64,000 nt of DNA from Strongyloides papillosus (GCA_005656395.1 SRSI01000011.1:186001-250000), one strand, 5' to 3'; shown: positions 51,401 through 63,624, counted from the first letter of the stretch. Translations and numbers: made by a program. Notes: generated by a model not told the origin, from the sequence alone.

Positions 51401-54400
51401 TATACAAAAGAGAAAAATTAATTACAAAAATTTTTATATTCATCTTTATTTTCTTTTTCACTTTATTTTCAAAACCATACACAATAAATATATAGAGACC
51501 ATCAGTAAAATTTAACAAATAACTATTCATTTAAGATCTTGGGGCTCTTAACAAGCTTGTCTTTAGTCATTCTTAAAATCTTATCATTATACTATATATT
51601 TTTTTACCATACTTTCAAGAAGATATATAAAAGTCATTCAATGTGATGCGATATTCTAAAGTTATTCTTAACATTTTAAATCTCAATTTATTCTTTTCAA
51701 TTTTAATAAATACATAACTTTTTTTCCATTAAAATCATCCAACTTTTTGTTGTTAAAAAAACGAAAAAGCCTGCCACCTGGTGGCTAAAATAACAATCAT
51801 CAATAATTGTAAAAGTAACTTTTGCAAAAAAGATAGAAATTGGCAATAATTGTTATATGGTAATATTTAAGTAACTATTATTTAAAAAATTTTTTTCACC
51901 TCTTCAAACTATTAACTTTACTAGTATAAGTTAAAAAGACAAATAATTGCCAAAATTTGTATTATTTATTTGGTAATATAAAAAAAGTGCATAATGAATA
52001 GATCTAGACTACTAGCTAATTCATTTAACTAATAAAAATTTAATATTTATGTCTTAAATAACTTTAAGATTGTTATATTTTTCTCATTTAATATGTGTAA
52101 GAAGTAATAAAAGTTTGGAGAAAAATGAAAAACTTCAAAAAAGTATATATGTATTTATATGTATCATTAAATGAATTTTTGTTAATTCTCCTCCTTCTTC
52201 AACAGCTATCCTTCTAAGTATAAGTTTCTTCAAAATTCACAAAGTAAACTGTAATATAATCTTTTAAACAATAATTATTTCTTATCTACTTCTACAATAA
52301 TATTACTCCTTTAATAGTAATAAATCTTATCCTATTTCATTGTCCTAACTATTTTATTTAATGTAAAAATTAAATCCAACTTTACTTTTAAGATAATATT
52401 TCACTTAATCTTAGTGTTTTACAAAATGTAAAAACACACCTAAATTTAATTTCTTACATATCTATTTCTAGAAAAATATTCTTTATTTTTAATTCTTTTG
52501 TTTTTTTTTAGCTACCTAATATTTTAAGCAAATAAAATAATTATTTTTGTTTTTTATTCATTGTATTTTTATTATAGTATTTTTCGTTTTGTATAATTAT
52601 TGCAAAATTTTAATTTCATAAACACATATACTAAGTTAAGAACATTTTCTGAGTTAACAATATTGTCCCAACTTTAATTTATATAATATATATAATTTAA
52701 AAATTGTATTTGTGTGAAATTCAATTTCTACGTGTGAAAGCATTTCTCATTAAATGTTTAGGATGTATATTTATATATTACTTCCATTTATCATTACAAG
52801 TTCCTTCCGATTCACTTTTATTGTAGTGGATGAGCATATTTTATACCAAAATCAATTTTCATAAATATATTTCTTTCGTTTTATTTAAGCCCTCTTTTTG
52901 GAAGTACAGTGAAGTTAAATTATCCCAAAATTATTAAATTAAAAATTAAATTAAAATCTAGTAAAGTGTTAGAATGAATGAGTTAGAGAGTTTTAGTATA
53001 TATTTGGGTAATTTTTTTATAGCCCCTTCAGTTTATATATATTACCGGCATAAAACATATTCTATTATTAACTAATATCACTTAAAAAGTTTAATTTTTA
53101 TCTTTTCCTATCATCAAACACATCGTCCTATTAAACATTATTTAACGATTCTTTGTTTGTTTTCTAAAAAACTTTTTTTTACTTCTGTTTCCCCAACATA
53201 TCTCTTTTAAATTTGTATTCTTAAAGATATTTGAAAAATAAATTAAGTATGATAAAGGTATTATATATATTTGATAAAAAAGATACATTACATTCTTGAA
53301 TATATTTTAAAATAATATCATATCTGAACTTTGAGCTATTAAATTTGCGTCAAAAAATTTTCTATGTGATATTTCAAACGAATATTGTTTATTTTGATAT
53401 TATAATATTACTTATTTATTATGTAATTTTTTCAAGTGATTTTTTTATGTTTGCTATTGGCTTCTGGTATATCATAGATAAAATTAAGTATTCGTTTTGT
53501 TTGTCTATCATTTTGAAATTAAACAAATTTTAAAAAATAATTTCAATATATTATTCATTTGTTAATATTTAATTTTTAGAAGTTACAATTTGGTCAAGCA
53601 TCTTCAATAAATTAGTTTTAAAAAATTATCTATATTTTGATTATTTATAATTATTTTGTCAAGTTTAAAAAATGTTAAGAGATTAAATATAAATTATTTG
53701 GTGAATTTAAAATATTTTGAAGGATTGAATTTTGTATAAAAAATATTTTTATAATTAATTAAATAAATAAAAGCAAAAAATGAATTCTGAAATTGCGGAA
53801 AGGCCAGATCTTATTCACTGTCGTGAAATATCACCATTTCCACCATCATACGTGTAAGTTAATATTTTATATCTAAATGCTAAATCTTTTTAATGCATTT
53901 TTTAGAACCTTTTCGAAGATAATCGCTGGTTATCTAACGATAGCAACAATAATGTTAGGAACAATTGGTAATGTTTACTCAATAAAAAATATACGATTAT
54001 CAAATTTTGATAAAACTCGAGGTATTGGTTTAGCTATATCAATAATTTCATTAGCTTTTTGGGATACAATTTTATTATGGGGAATATTTTTTTATTATGC
54101 TATTAATGCTGTTTTATCACCGGGGATTGTTGAACCATCTACTGTTGATATTGTTAAACATACACATTTTATAGCTCAATTCTCAAATACAGCCTCTATA
54201 TGGTTTGTTGTATCAATTACTGTACAGAGATATATTGCGTCAAGAGATCCTTTTACTAATAGAAGGACTAATAGACTTGGTAATCAGTCACATAGATTTT
54301 ATGCATCAAAAGATTCAAGAAAATTTTCTAATAATTACTCGTCTTTTGAAACTGTTAGAAAGTTATTTAAGGTACCTGTTATAATAAGTGTGATGGCATT

Positions 54401-56398
54401 TATAGTTAATGTTCCGACAATGTTCGAGCTAGAAACATATGATTGTTGGCATGCATCTAAACATCTTTTACAAAAAACAATAAAAGCAACAAAATTAAGA
54501 AGTAGTGTATATTATTCACTTTACTATAGATTAATATTTCGTCTAATTTTTGGTACATTCGGTCCAAGTGTATTTATTTTTTGTTTAACAGCACTAACGA
54601 TAAAATCACTGAAAGGAAGTAATCGTACTAGAAGACAATTATTTGAGATGACGGAATCAATGATAGATCAATTTAATTCTAAGTAAGTTTTCTTTATTTT
54701 TGAAAGAAAAAATTAACACAATTTTAATTAAGAGAAACTATGCAAACAGTAATATCTTTAGTTTTAATAATTAAATTTCTTTTCTTTCGCTCCTCTCAAT
54801 TTATATTAGATATTTGGGAGCTAGTAACATTTTTACAATATAATGGACAACCAACATTTTCAATATTGTTTAATTATTGTAAAGATATATCAAATTTTTT
54901 AGTAGCTATAAATAGTGCTACTAATTGTATAATATTTATGAAAGCGTCATATTGGATAGAAGGAAAACTAGCTAAAAGAGTTTCTATTAAAAGGAAGAAT
55001 AAACCATGTATCTTTCAAAGTCTTCAACTACAAAATAAAGCTTATATACTAAAAAATACATGGAATGCAATACAAGAAATGAATAATATGAATTTTGGTT
55101 TTATCTCATTAAAAGCAATGATTCAAGCTGATCATTCTTTAATAGGAAAGTTAACAAGATTAAATGATTATGAAGAAAAAATTGAAGAAAATGAATTTAC
55201 TCCATTACAAAGTGTTCTGATTACCATACCATCATCTGGTGTTGGTTATAGAAGTTCAATACATAATTTTAGTGGAAGAAGACAAAGACATACTTCATCT
55301 GATGAAAATAATTTTATTGGATATGAATACGAAGTAAAAAATGCAATTTCAATGGAAGAAATAACAAAGTCATCTATTTATCAGAATGTTGCTATTTCAA
55401 TTAGTGATATGCTTGAAACTGTTCTAAATATGTTAGTAGAAAGAAAGAATGAGAATGAAATTAAGATGTATATAAGAAGAGTTGGATTTATTCATTACAT
55501 AAGGGGTATAACTTTCAGTAATACAGCATGGAAAGCTTTTAAAGAAAGTACACTTAAACTAGTTAACTTATGTGCATTCTCATCTGAATCTGTAAGCTTA
55601 TCTTCTATCTATCTATTATTTATTTTACAAAAAAAATTATTAAAAAATTATATATTATTTTTTTAGGAACGTCACCAAACAGTTGATGCATGGGTAACTT
55701 TCATATGTTTAATAATTGTAGAAATGAAAATGGGTCAATGGGAGTCTGGAATTAATGTATGAATGAGAAAAGAGAAGATCTATAAAGTTTATCTACGGGT
55801 GTTTATATATAATATATTAAAAATATGTATACATATAATAAATTTTGTGTTTTTATAAACTTACTTGATATCTATTTATTAAACTCTGAAATTTTATTGT
55901 TCTTTTACTTTGTATTTGAGCAGCTACCCCATAAGGTATGACAACTGTTGACCTAGAGTCAGGTACACGTTGGAAGTGTAATAAACTTTCTCGATTCAAA
56001 TAATCTTTATGATATTCTCGTTCTTTAATTTTCCAATGTATTTGATCATAAAAATTTGGCCTATCACGAGAAGAAATATTAAAATTTCTTTGTTGTGGAA
56101 TATTATTTTTTTGACATTGCCATCTCCCTTTTTTTCCAATTTTTACATTATCACCAATATATAAAACACCATTATCTGGTAAAACAATAGACGATGCTTT
56201 AAAATGTTGATTAATAGATATAATATTGGTTTTGTTTTTTTCAAATAATATAATGTCATTTTCACATGGGACTTTGTAATTTTTCCATCCTAATTCTGAT
56301 TCAAAATCATTTGAGAATATTAATTCATAAACATAAGATGATGAAATTCTAATAATTAATAGATTGGCAATTAGTAAAAATAATGGTAAATTTTTCAT
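48437..56398 (-). CDS. amn: Amnionless-like type I membrane protein
   Basis: Amnionless anchors and traffics cubilin, forming an endocytic receptor in vertebrates and insect nephrocytes. Three exons: 56398-55865, 49398-48692 and 48557-48437 (phases 0, 2), 453 residues, the same length as human AMN. It has a signal peptide (about 1-20) and the N-terminal region typical of the family (FSNDFESELGWKNYKVPCEN, DNGVLYIGDNVKIG, FYDQIHWK, RVPDSRSTVVIPYG). The exon join YQ-EFETQSKFDNF reconstitutes the family motif. The vWC-like cysteine segment follows (CWNPINVEGHCCKLCGQ), then one membrane helix (LLIMLFLVVLTIYLVMKF) and a short tail. The tail lacks the FxNPxF endocytosis motifs of vertebrate AMN. The 6466 nt first intron contains a complete GPCR-globin gene on the other strand. 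The last exon is supported by phase and a good acceptor. Confidence 0.87.
49399..53779 (-). other. Amnionless intron 1, part upstream of the nested receptor gene
   Basis: AT-rich and non-coding as far as I can see; it serves as the 5' flank of the nested receptor gene. A GC-rich palindrome GCCACC-T-GGTGGC at 51773-51785 stands out. Confidence 0.6.
51773..51785. promoter_or_regulatory. GC-rich 13 bp palindrome containing CACCTG
   Basis: GCCACC and GGTGGC arms around a central T, in a region that is otherwise mostly A/T. CACCTG is the core bound by Snail-type zinc fingers. It lies 2 kb upstream of the nested receptor gene and in the amnionless intron. A regulatory role is a guess. Confidence 0.35.
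53780..55762 (+). CDS. glb-33: GPCR-globin chimera (7TM neuropeptide-type receptor with C-terminal globin domain, GLB-33 type)
   Basis: Four exons: 53780-53853, 53906-54682, 54733-55591 and 55667-55762 (phases 2, 2, 0), 601 residues. Residues about 25-355 form a class A 7TM unit: TM1 GTIGNVYSI, TM3 TASIWFVVSITVQRY, TM7 NFLVAINSATNCIIF. Residues about 380-595 read as a globin: helix A ILKNTWNAIQ (Trp about 394); helix E YQNVAISISDMLETVLNML, with Val at the usual distal-His position (about 503); and helix F RRVGFIHYIRG with the proximal His (about 538). Helices G and H follow, split by the last intron: WKAFKESTLKLV, and VDAWVTFICLIIVEMKMG in exon 4. About 55 residues are inserted between helices C and E. 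C. elegans GLB-33 is the known precedent, proposed as an oxygen- or nitrite-responsive neuropeptide receptor. AATAAA is at 55837-55842. Nested antisense in amnionless intron 1. Confidence 0.82.
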
Positions 56399-56746
56399 AT
56401 TTAAATCAAATGATTAATTATACTATTTCGAAACTGTGCTTCCAATTTCATTTTTCTTCCTTCACATAAATAGTTTCATATTTCATATAAACAAACTTAT
56501 GTTTATCTTTAATATATAATTAAATATTTTTTGAAATTATATTTTCGCTTTTCAAACATTAAATGTAAAAGTTTATTTTAAAATCTAAGTATAAATTAAT
56601 CATATAAACTTTTAAATTAATATAATTTCATGATAAAAAAAGACTGAGAAAAAATTAATAATTTAATAAAGTTGAAAAAATTTTTTAGTATGATAAAAAG
56701 AAGATAATGATATTATACTAATATAATCAATATAGCTATGAATTCT
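56399..56746. other. Gap between amnionless start and the 3' end of the second synaptotagmin
   Basis: 348 bp, both neighbours on the minus strand. It holds the amnionless promoter and the synaptotagmin 3'UTR. No other signal seen. Confidence 0.6.
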
Positions 56747-57761
56747 TTAGTCATCATTTAATGGCATTAACGTATGGAACATTGCAACGCTTCTTCTTGG
56801 CGTTTGGAGCATATCTTGCCAATGTTTTAATCCAATTCCAGTTGCACAATTCCCTATAATGACTTGTCCTATTGGTTCATTAGATCCTACTCTATCATAG
56901 TCAGAGACGGTAATTTGCAAATGCACTCTCTAAAAAACAATTCATAAGTATAATTTTGAAAATATTTTCGAAAAAAATAGTTGTTACAACAAATATTTAA
57001 AAAATACATCAACAATAGTTAATAGATATAAACTTTCCTGCATCTTTTCTGGCGGTATCTCAAAACTGAAAGACTCATTATAATATGGATTTAAAGTTTT
57101 CATTTTTATTGTTGTTTTCTTTTTTTCTAGCCTTTTATTTTGAAGCATAAGATAAATCTTGACATATGGGTCTGACAAACCCAATACATCCATCTTTTTC
57201 AAATTTTTACATTCCATAACAACAACTGATAGTTTATTTTTATTGGGAACATATCTTAATGCTAGACAGACTTCACCAAGACGATTTTCTGGTGGTGATT
57301 CTATTTCATCAGTTCTTTCGATTGTTGTTGCTAAATCAACTTTTCCTAGAGGCACTGATACTTGTCCAATAGAATCGTGTTTTCCAAAACGATCGAAATC
57401 AAGAATATTTAAAATTAATGTTTGTCCGCTACACTCATTATATGGAATCTATAAAACAAAACTTTAAAAAAACATTTAAAATTTCAAATATTACTTTGAA
57501 AGTAAAAGATTCATTAAAAACAGGATTTAAAGATTTCCGTTGAATTTTTGTTTGAAATTTTTTCTTCTTATCAGGCATTAAAAACAACTTGACATAAGGA
57601 TCACTAGTTCCACCTAAATCCATTGCAGGCAATTGTTCAGCGGAAATAATTGTAACTGTCAAAGCATTTTTATCAAAATCATAGTCTAATTTATAAGTTA
57701 ATCTTCCTAAGAACTTCTTTTCTTTTTCCTCATCTTTCTTCTTTTGTGAAGATGATAGCAT
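56747..57761 (-). CDS. Synaptotagmin without a transmembrane segment (tandem C2 protein)
   Basis: Calcium-dependent phospholipid/SNARE-binding C2 pair of the synaptotagmin 1/2 class. Three exons: 57761-57495, 57448-57034 and 56925-56747 (phases 0, 1), 286 residues. A short charged N-terminus ([16 protein letters not shown]) leads straight into C2A ([20 protein letters not shown]) with all five calcium Asp ([20 protein letters not shown]). C2B carries [10 protein letters not shown] and [10 protein letters not shown], where the fifth ligand is Glu instead of Asp, plus the polybasic strand KKKTTIKMK and the C-terminal WQDML motif. An in-frame TAA lies 15 nt before the ATG with no acceptor between, so this start gives no membrane anchor. 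A longer isoform from an upstream exon was not found. The second intron has an unusual GTTTAT donor; the join was chosen by C2B spacing. Confidence 0.87.
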
Positions 57762-60700
57762 GTTTATACAATATTATATCTTAAGTAGTTTTTTGACAAT
57801 AATTTTTATAAGATGAGAAATTTTCTTATTTAAGCAAGTGATAGTAGTATTATGTTTACTCCCTATAAATATAACATTTTGAAAAATAATTTATAAAAAA
57901 AGCATTAAAAAATTCCTTAATTGCATATAACAAAGATTATATCACATATAGTAGAAATTTTATACAATAATTATATCATTAAAATGAATCTTGACTGGTA
58001 AAATGCTTTTAAAAGATAAATATTCATTGGCAAAAAAAGATAGATAATAAATTCTATACTATCCAATAAGAATACATTTTATAATAAAAAAAGAATATCT
58101 TTAAAATACATATGTCTATTTTTTCAAAGTATATGACAACATATCCATTTATAATGAATTGAAAGGTCCTTAAAAAAAACTTCTGAACAAGAATTAGTTT
58201 AAAAAACTCAATTAGAAATAATATTTTAATGTATAACGAAATGAATATTTAAATATGACTTAACACTTACTTAAAAGAAAGGCAAATAGTTCTACCAAAA
58301 AATGCCATCACAATTGAAGTGAAAATAATTTTATTAATATAAATAAGGATAAAATATATAAAGATAAAGTTATGCAAAAAGCTTCCGCCACAAGATAAAA
58401 ATTAAAACTTGACAAAGTAGATTTTTAATGTTCATGGAAAATTAAAATAGATAAGCATAAATTTCTGACTAACAATAATCATTTTTAGATTAAAAATTTT
58501 CTACATTTTTTTCATTTATAAGTGTACATAAAGCATAAATAAAAAATAAATAATTATCTGAATGTGTTACAATAATATTATATGTTTAAAAACAAATTTA
58601 TTTATTTGTTTAATTTTAAAACATAAATTAAATATATTAAAATCATTAATGAAATTGCATTAAAATGGCTATTGAGAAATGTTTAAATATTAGTTGTTCT
58701 TATTTTTTAATAAGTATAAAATATAACCTTAAGAAGGAGGATACATATTTGGAATACTTTAATGGGGAATGAAAAGGAGAGGGGGAATTATTTATCTCGC
58801 GCAAGAAATTGTGGACTACCCTTATCAAAACAGTATGTCTGGAAAAAGAAGAATTGAGTATATATACATTTATATAACATAGTTAGATATATGTTAGCAT
58901 TAAATAATATTGGAAATGATAACTTTCCTTATTTTCATAAAACAGTACAATATTGTATGTATTAAGAAGAAGAGAATAAAGCAACTATTTTAAGATGGGG
59001 TTTTTGTTGTGATGATTGTGAATAGGAGTAAATTATCAATAAGAATACTAAAATTTTCAAATATACATAAATTATATAATAGAATGCCACTGAAAACTCA
59101 TTGTTATTTCTAAATATCAATGGGTAAAGTGTAATTAATATAATACAATTTTGAATCTAAAAATATATTTCACAAGAAAAATGTATTTTTTTAGATAAAA
59201 AATTGCTAATTTAGATAATTACATGGTATTTTTATACTAACAACAACAAACAAGAAATTATTTCTTTCAAAGGTTTAATTTAAAATAAGGAAAATTTTTA
59301 GTTATATTTACTAAGTATTACTAAAGTGTTTTATCTAATTCATAAATTATTACTTTAAAGAGAATAATTATTTTGAAATAAAAAAAAATAAATTACCTAA
59401 AGAATCTTAAATTATTTGAAGAATGCTTGTAAAAGACAAAAACAACAAAAAAATGTAACAAATTTAATCTTATTCATAAACAAACATACAAAATAAGCAT
59501 ACATTCATTTTGGCATCAAAAGCAGGAGTACATAGTTTTAATACATGTTATGGGTATTATGTATGCTAAAAACATTTGAAGATGAAACAAAATTGGTTAA
59601 AATATATAATATATTCAGTTATAGTAATGCAGTCATAATTTCAATATGTGAAAAATAAATACAAAGAAGGTATGTCTAAGTAAAGAATTAAGGAGAGGAA
59701 ATATTAAACAATATATACTGAAGTTTGATATTTATTTGTGTACCTCTTATTATATATCTTAATGTCGACTATATATTGATGTCTTTGACAAAAAAAACAT
59801 TTTGTTTTTACTCGAAGAAGGTTAAATGAAACTGAAACATACTTTTACAAAGGGCATTGTCAAGAAGTATCCTAAGATTGTCGATTCAATTTTTAGATAA
59901 AAGACTTTTTATTCTTTCTTCGATTCCGGTTGGAAGTTCATGAAAGGACTATCGTTTAGTGTATTGAAATAAATACACATACATTTACTAAATGGGGTAA
60001 AAAATCATTTATAAAAACATATAAATATTATAAAGTAATATTTTTAAAGAATAAGTAAATTTTTTGAAAAAATAAACGAAATATTTTATAAAATAAATAT
60101 ATAGCAACAATTTTTATTATAACATTTTTATCTATAAAAACAACCTTTAATGGCATTGTGAATATTGTATTTTACTTGCTTCCTATAAAATAATATATTT
60201 TTAATTTTTAATGAAGTCTCTAACAATATCATTTAAGAATAATATTTTATTTAAAAAAAAAAAACATTTTTTGTTACTTAAAATAGTCTGAATTAATCAG
60301 TTCCAGGAAAAATAAAGATAAAACAATTAATCACTTAACATTACAATAAAATTAAAAAAAATAGCGTTTGTTATTTATATATACAGATTTATTTTCGAAA
60401 ATAAAAAAAATATATTTTAAGTAAAAGTTAATTAGATTAATACAAACGTATTGAAATTAATTATAACACATGATAGAAGGCAAACAATATTACGATAATG
60501 TTTTTAATGCTTTTTTCAATTATTATAAAGAAATAACACTTTATTATGAATGATATTAAAAAGTGCAAATAAAATTTTCAGAATTCCCTAAAAACCATTA
60601 CAATTGTCAAGGTTTGAGGGAAAGGGATTAAAAATCTTTTATTAAACTCTTATTTGGTACAATTTTGTTACCAAAACATAATTTTTTGCTTTTTATTGAA

Positions 60701-61241
60701 TTTATTATTCTTATAATAGTCGTTTTTTTATAAGATATAAGAATAATAAAAACTTTCATTTACTATATGAAACAAGAATTTCTTTAATATAAATATTGTT
60801 CATATTAATAATGAGTGACAGCTTACTCAACGAGCTAATTTTTTATATTAAATACTCATGTCAAACTAAATAGTAAAATTTTAAAAACTAAAGCTGCAAT
60901 TTCAATAAAACAGAAGAATTTTTTTATTATAAGAAAAATTGATTCACTTACTTGAAGTATTTATCTAATATAGTGAAGATATTTTAATTATAATTTGTTA
61001 AATGATAGGTTTCTAAATAAGTGGAAAGGATTATTGTTTTCCGTTATTTTTTATAGAGGACAATAAAATACATCTTAAGCGTATAATTAGGATTAAAATT
61101 ATTATTTCTAATATAAAAAAATCTATTATTTTTACTTTTATATGTCATAAATTAATATAAATTACTTTTTTGAAGTAAAATATTAAAAAAAAATATACTA
61201 TAAACGAAATAGAATTAAAGAAAAGTATTGAAAATTTATTT
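57762..61241. other. Intergenic region between the second synaptotagmin and the SLC17-like gene
   Basis: About 3.5 kb, AT-rich. Two less AT-rich patches (about 58720-58860 and 59800-59960) could be regulatory or non-coding 5' exons of the synaptotagmin; I could not find a coding frame in them. TTTATT at 61235-61240 is a minus-strand poly(A) signal for the transporter. Confidence 0.5.
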
Positions 61242-62638
61242 TTAATATAAAATAATGTTATTAAGATTCGTTTCTTTGTTTTTATTATTTGCAAGATTAG
61301 TTTTTGTCCACTCTTCTGGTTCTGTTTTCATAACTATAAGAAATCCAATGTTTGACACTATTGTTAAAATTCCAATTATTGAAAACAAAGTTTTCCACTA
61401 AAAACATTTAATGAGATTCTAAAAATAATTAATTTTAAAATTACCCCTTCAATTTCAAAATTCGGCATTACTAGATTAACTAATAATGGTACAATAAGCA
61501 GAGCAATACTATTAGCAATAGAAGCAATTGACATTAAAAAGTGAAAATGTTGTTGTGAAACAAGAAGACATGTTTTAGATATTACCACAGAAGCTGATGC
61601 AGCTAACATAATTTCTATTGAATATGAGATAACATCAAGAAAACGGTATTGTGTGGCAAAAAGACCTAATATTATGAATGTGATACCCGTTGTTATTTGA
61701 CTGGTACTTTGTAGAATTCTTAACACAATTGATAAACTACAAAATCTTTCTTTATCACTTAAATATCCATACAAAACTTTTACTAATATTCCAAAAGAAT
61801 AGGGAAATGATGTAATTATTCCTGTTTTTGCAACATCATAATTCAAGATCAAATTCATATATATTGCTGCATATTGCATCCACAAATGCATATTTAGAAA
61901 GTATATAAAATATGTTATATTTCCTAGAGTTAGTGTTGGATTAAGAAATACTTTCTTATATGGTACAGGTTCTTTAGAATGACCTCTTCTTTCTGATCCT
62001 TCTTTTTTATGTTTAATATATTTTTCCTCTTCTGTTGATACATATTTTGAATCTTCTGGATGATCACTATAAAATACATAATAAACGATAAATATACATA
62101 AAGATATTAGTGAATGAACGTAAAAAATGCTACTACTACCAAAATTATTTGAACAAAGTCGTGAAGATAAATACATTGTTATTAATGGTGCTACTTGGGC
62201 ACTTGTTTTTAATATTGCCAAATAAATACCACTTTCAGGTAATGGAGCCCATGAAAACGTCATTGCTCCCATTCCTGGTAATGAAACAGCCCAAGAAATT
62301 CCTTGAAAAAATCTTATTAATAGCGTAAAAAAGTAGTTTATTGTAAGGGCTATTGGAGTTAATCCAGTTGAAATTAGAGATATTCCTAAATAAATACAAA
62401 AGGTATTTTTTGCCCCAATATTTAAAAATAAATATTGAACTGTTAGAGTTTCAACTATATTACCAATTGCTACAATTGAAAAAAGAAAATTCATTTCGGA
62501 GGGTTTGTAGTTGATAAGAGAAGTTTTATTTTCATTGGCATCGCAAACAACAGCAAAATTTAAGGTAAGAATATTTGATATAAAGCAGCAATATGAAAAT
62601 AATCCCAATATTAAAATTACATAACGGAAACGGTTCAT
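61242..62638 (-). CDS. SLC17-like major facilitator transporter
   Basis: Membrane carrier of the anion/cation symporter family (vesicular glutamate transporters, sialin, phosphate carriers). Two exons, 62638-61445 and 61397-61242 (phase 0, 47 nt intron), 449 residues, about the usual length. Twelve hydrophobic segments are expected. The family pattern is seen: an N-terminal NFAVVCDANEN loop between TM1 and TM2; the RFFQGISWAVSLPGMGAMTF segment of TM4; WAPLPESG; a long charged central loop (EEEKYIKHKKEGSERRGHSK); and the C-terminal WKTLFSIIGILTIV helix supplied by exon 2. The ATG at 62638 is the first methionine in the frame; upstream codons lack one. AATAAA follows the stop directly. The substrate cannot be told; it is not close enough to VGLUT by eye to claim glutamate. 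Confidence 0.85.
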
Positions 62639-63624
62639 TTTGAGCAATATATAAGGTGATTTAAGGGTATAGTACAAATTTATACTATTGTTATAATGTA
62701 TTTCAAGAAGATAAATTTGAAAGTAATATCATTTTCAACTTTTAATCTTGTAAAGATAAAGAAAAATTGTATTTTTACTAAGTTATGATAATTTTTTTAT
62801 GATAACAATAGTATTAAACTTAATGTTCATTTGCAAAACATATTTTGTGAAGTGTGATTTCCGATAAATAAACTTAACAAAACTATTTTCAATATTTTTA
62901 TTATTCTTTTAATAATTTTTCCCTTAAAATTTGTATAAAATTAAATACTGGATCATTTTTTGTGAACTGAAACATTTAATAACAATTTATTTTATTTCAT
63001 AATTCTAGATAAGAGTAGTGTTTATCAATCTAATTACAAAATAAAATGACCTTTTAAACCTCTTTTAATTCTCACATATATAAACGTTAAAAATAGCGTT
63101 TTATATAAAATTTTATCTTATTATATTTTTGCATTAAGTTACTTAATTTTTAAAAATAATTATATTATAAGGATATTAATAACAAACAAAAGTATTATAC
63201 AAGTTTAAATCGAATTGTGTAACAAAACTATCATTTGTAATTGTAACATTCGTATATTTAATTTCAAATTGTTAAACATATTAACTTTATCTAGAATATT
63301 TAAAATAATTGATAAATAATATCTAATTTACTTTTTGTTGAATACTCATTATAACAACATACTTTTAATAGCAAAAGTTTTATTTTACTTTAAAAATGAA
63401 CAATTTGTTTGAAATTAGTTAGGTTAAATTTTTTTTGTATATTAAAAAAATTAACATCTTTTATTAATCTTTATAAAACAAAAAAATTTAATAAAAAAAA
63501 CAGATGAAGACATCAACATTTAAAAGAAAAGTATAATTTCAGGTTTTAAATGATTCATGAATATTATATTCAGTTCTCATTTATGAAATTAAAATTTCTA
63601 ATAATTAAATACGTTTTTCAAGAT
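62639..63624. other. Intergenic region between the SLC17-like and sulfotransferase genes
   Basis: AT-rich, no coding frame or repeat recognised; promoter side of the transporter and 3' side of the sulfotransferase. Confidence 0.6.
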
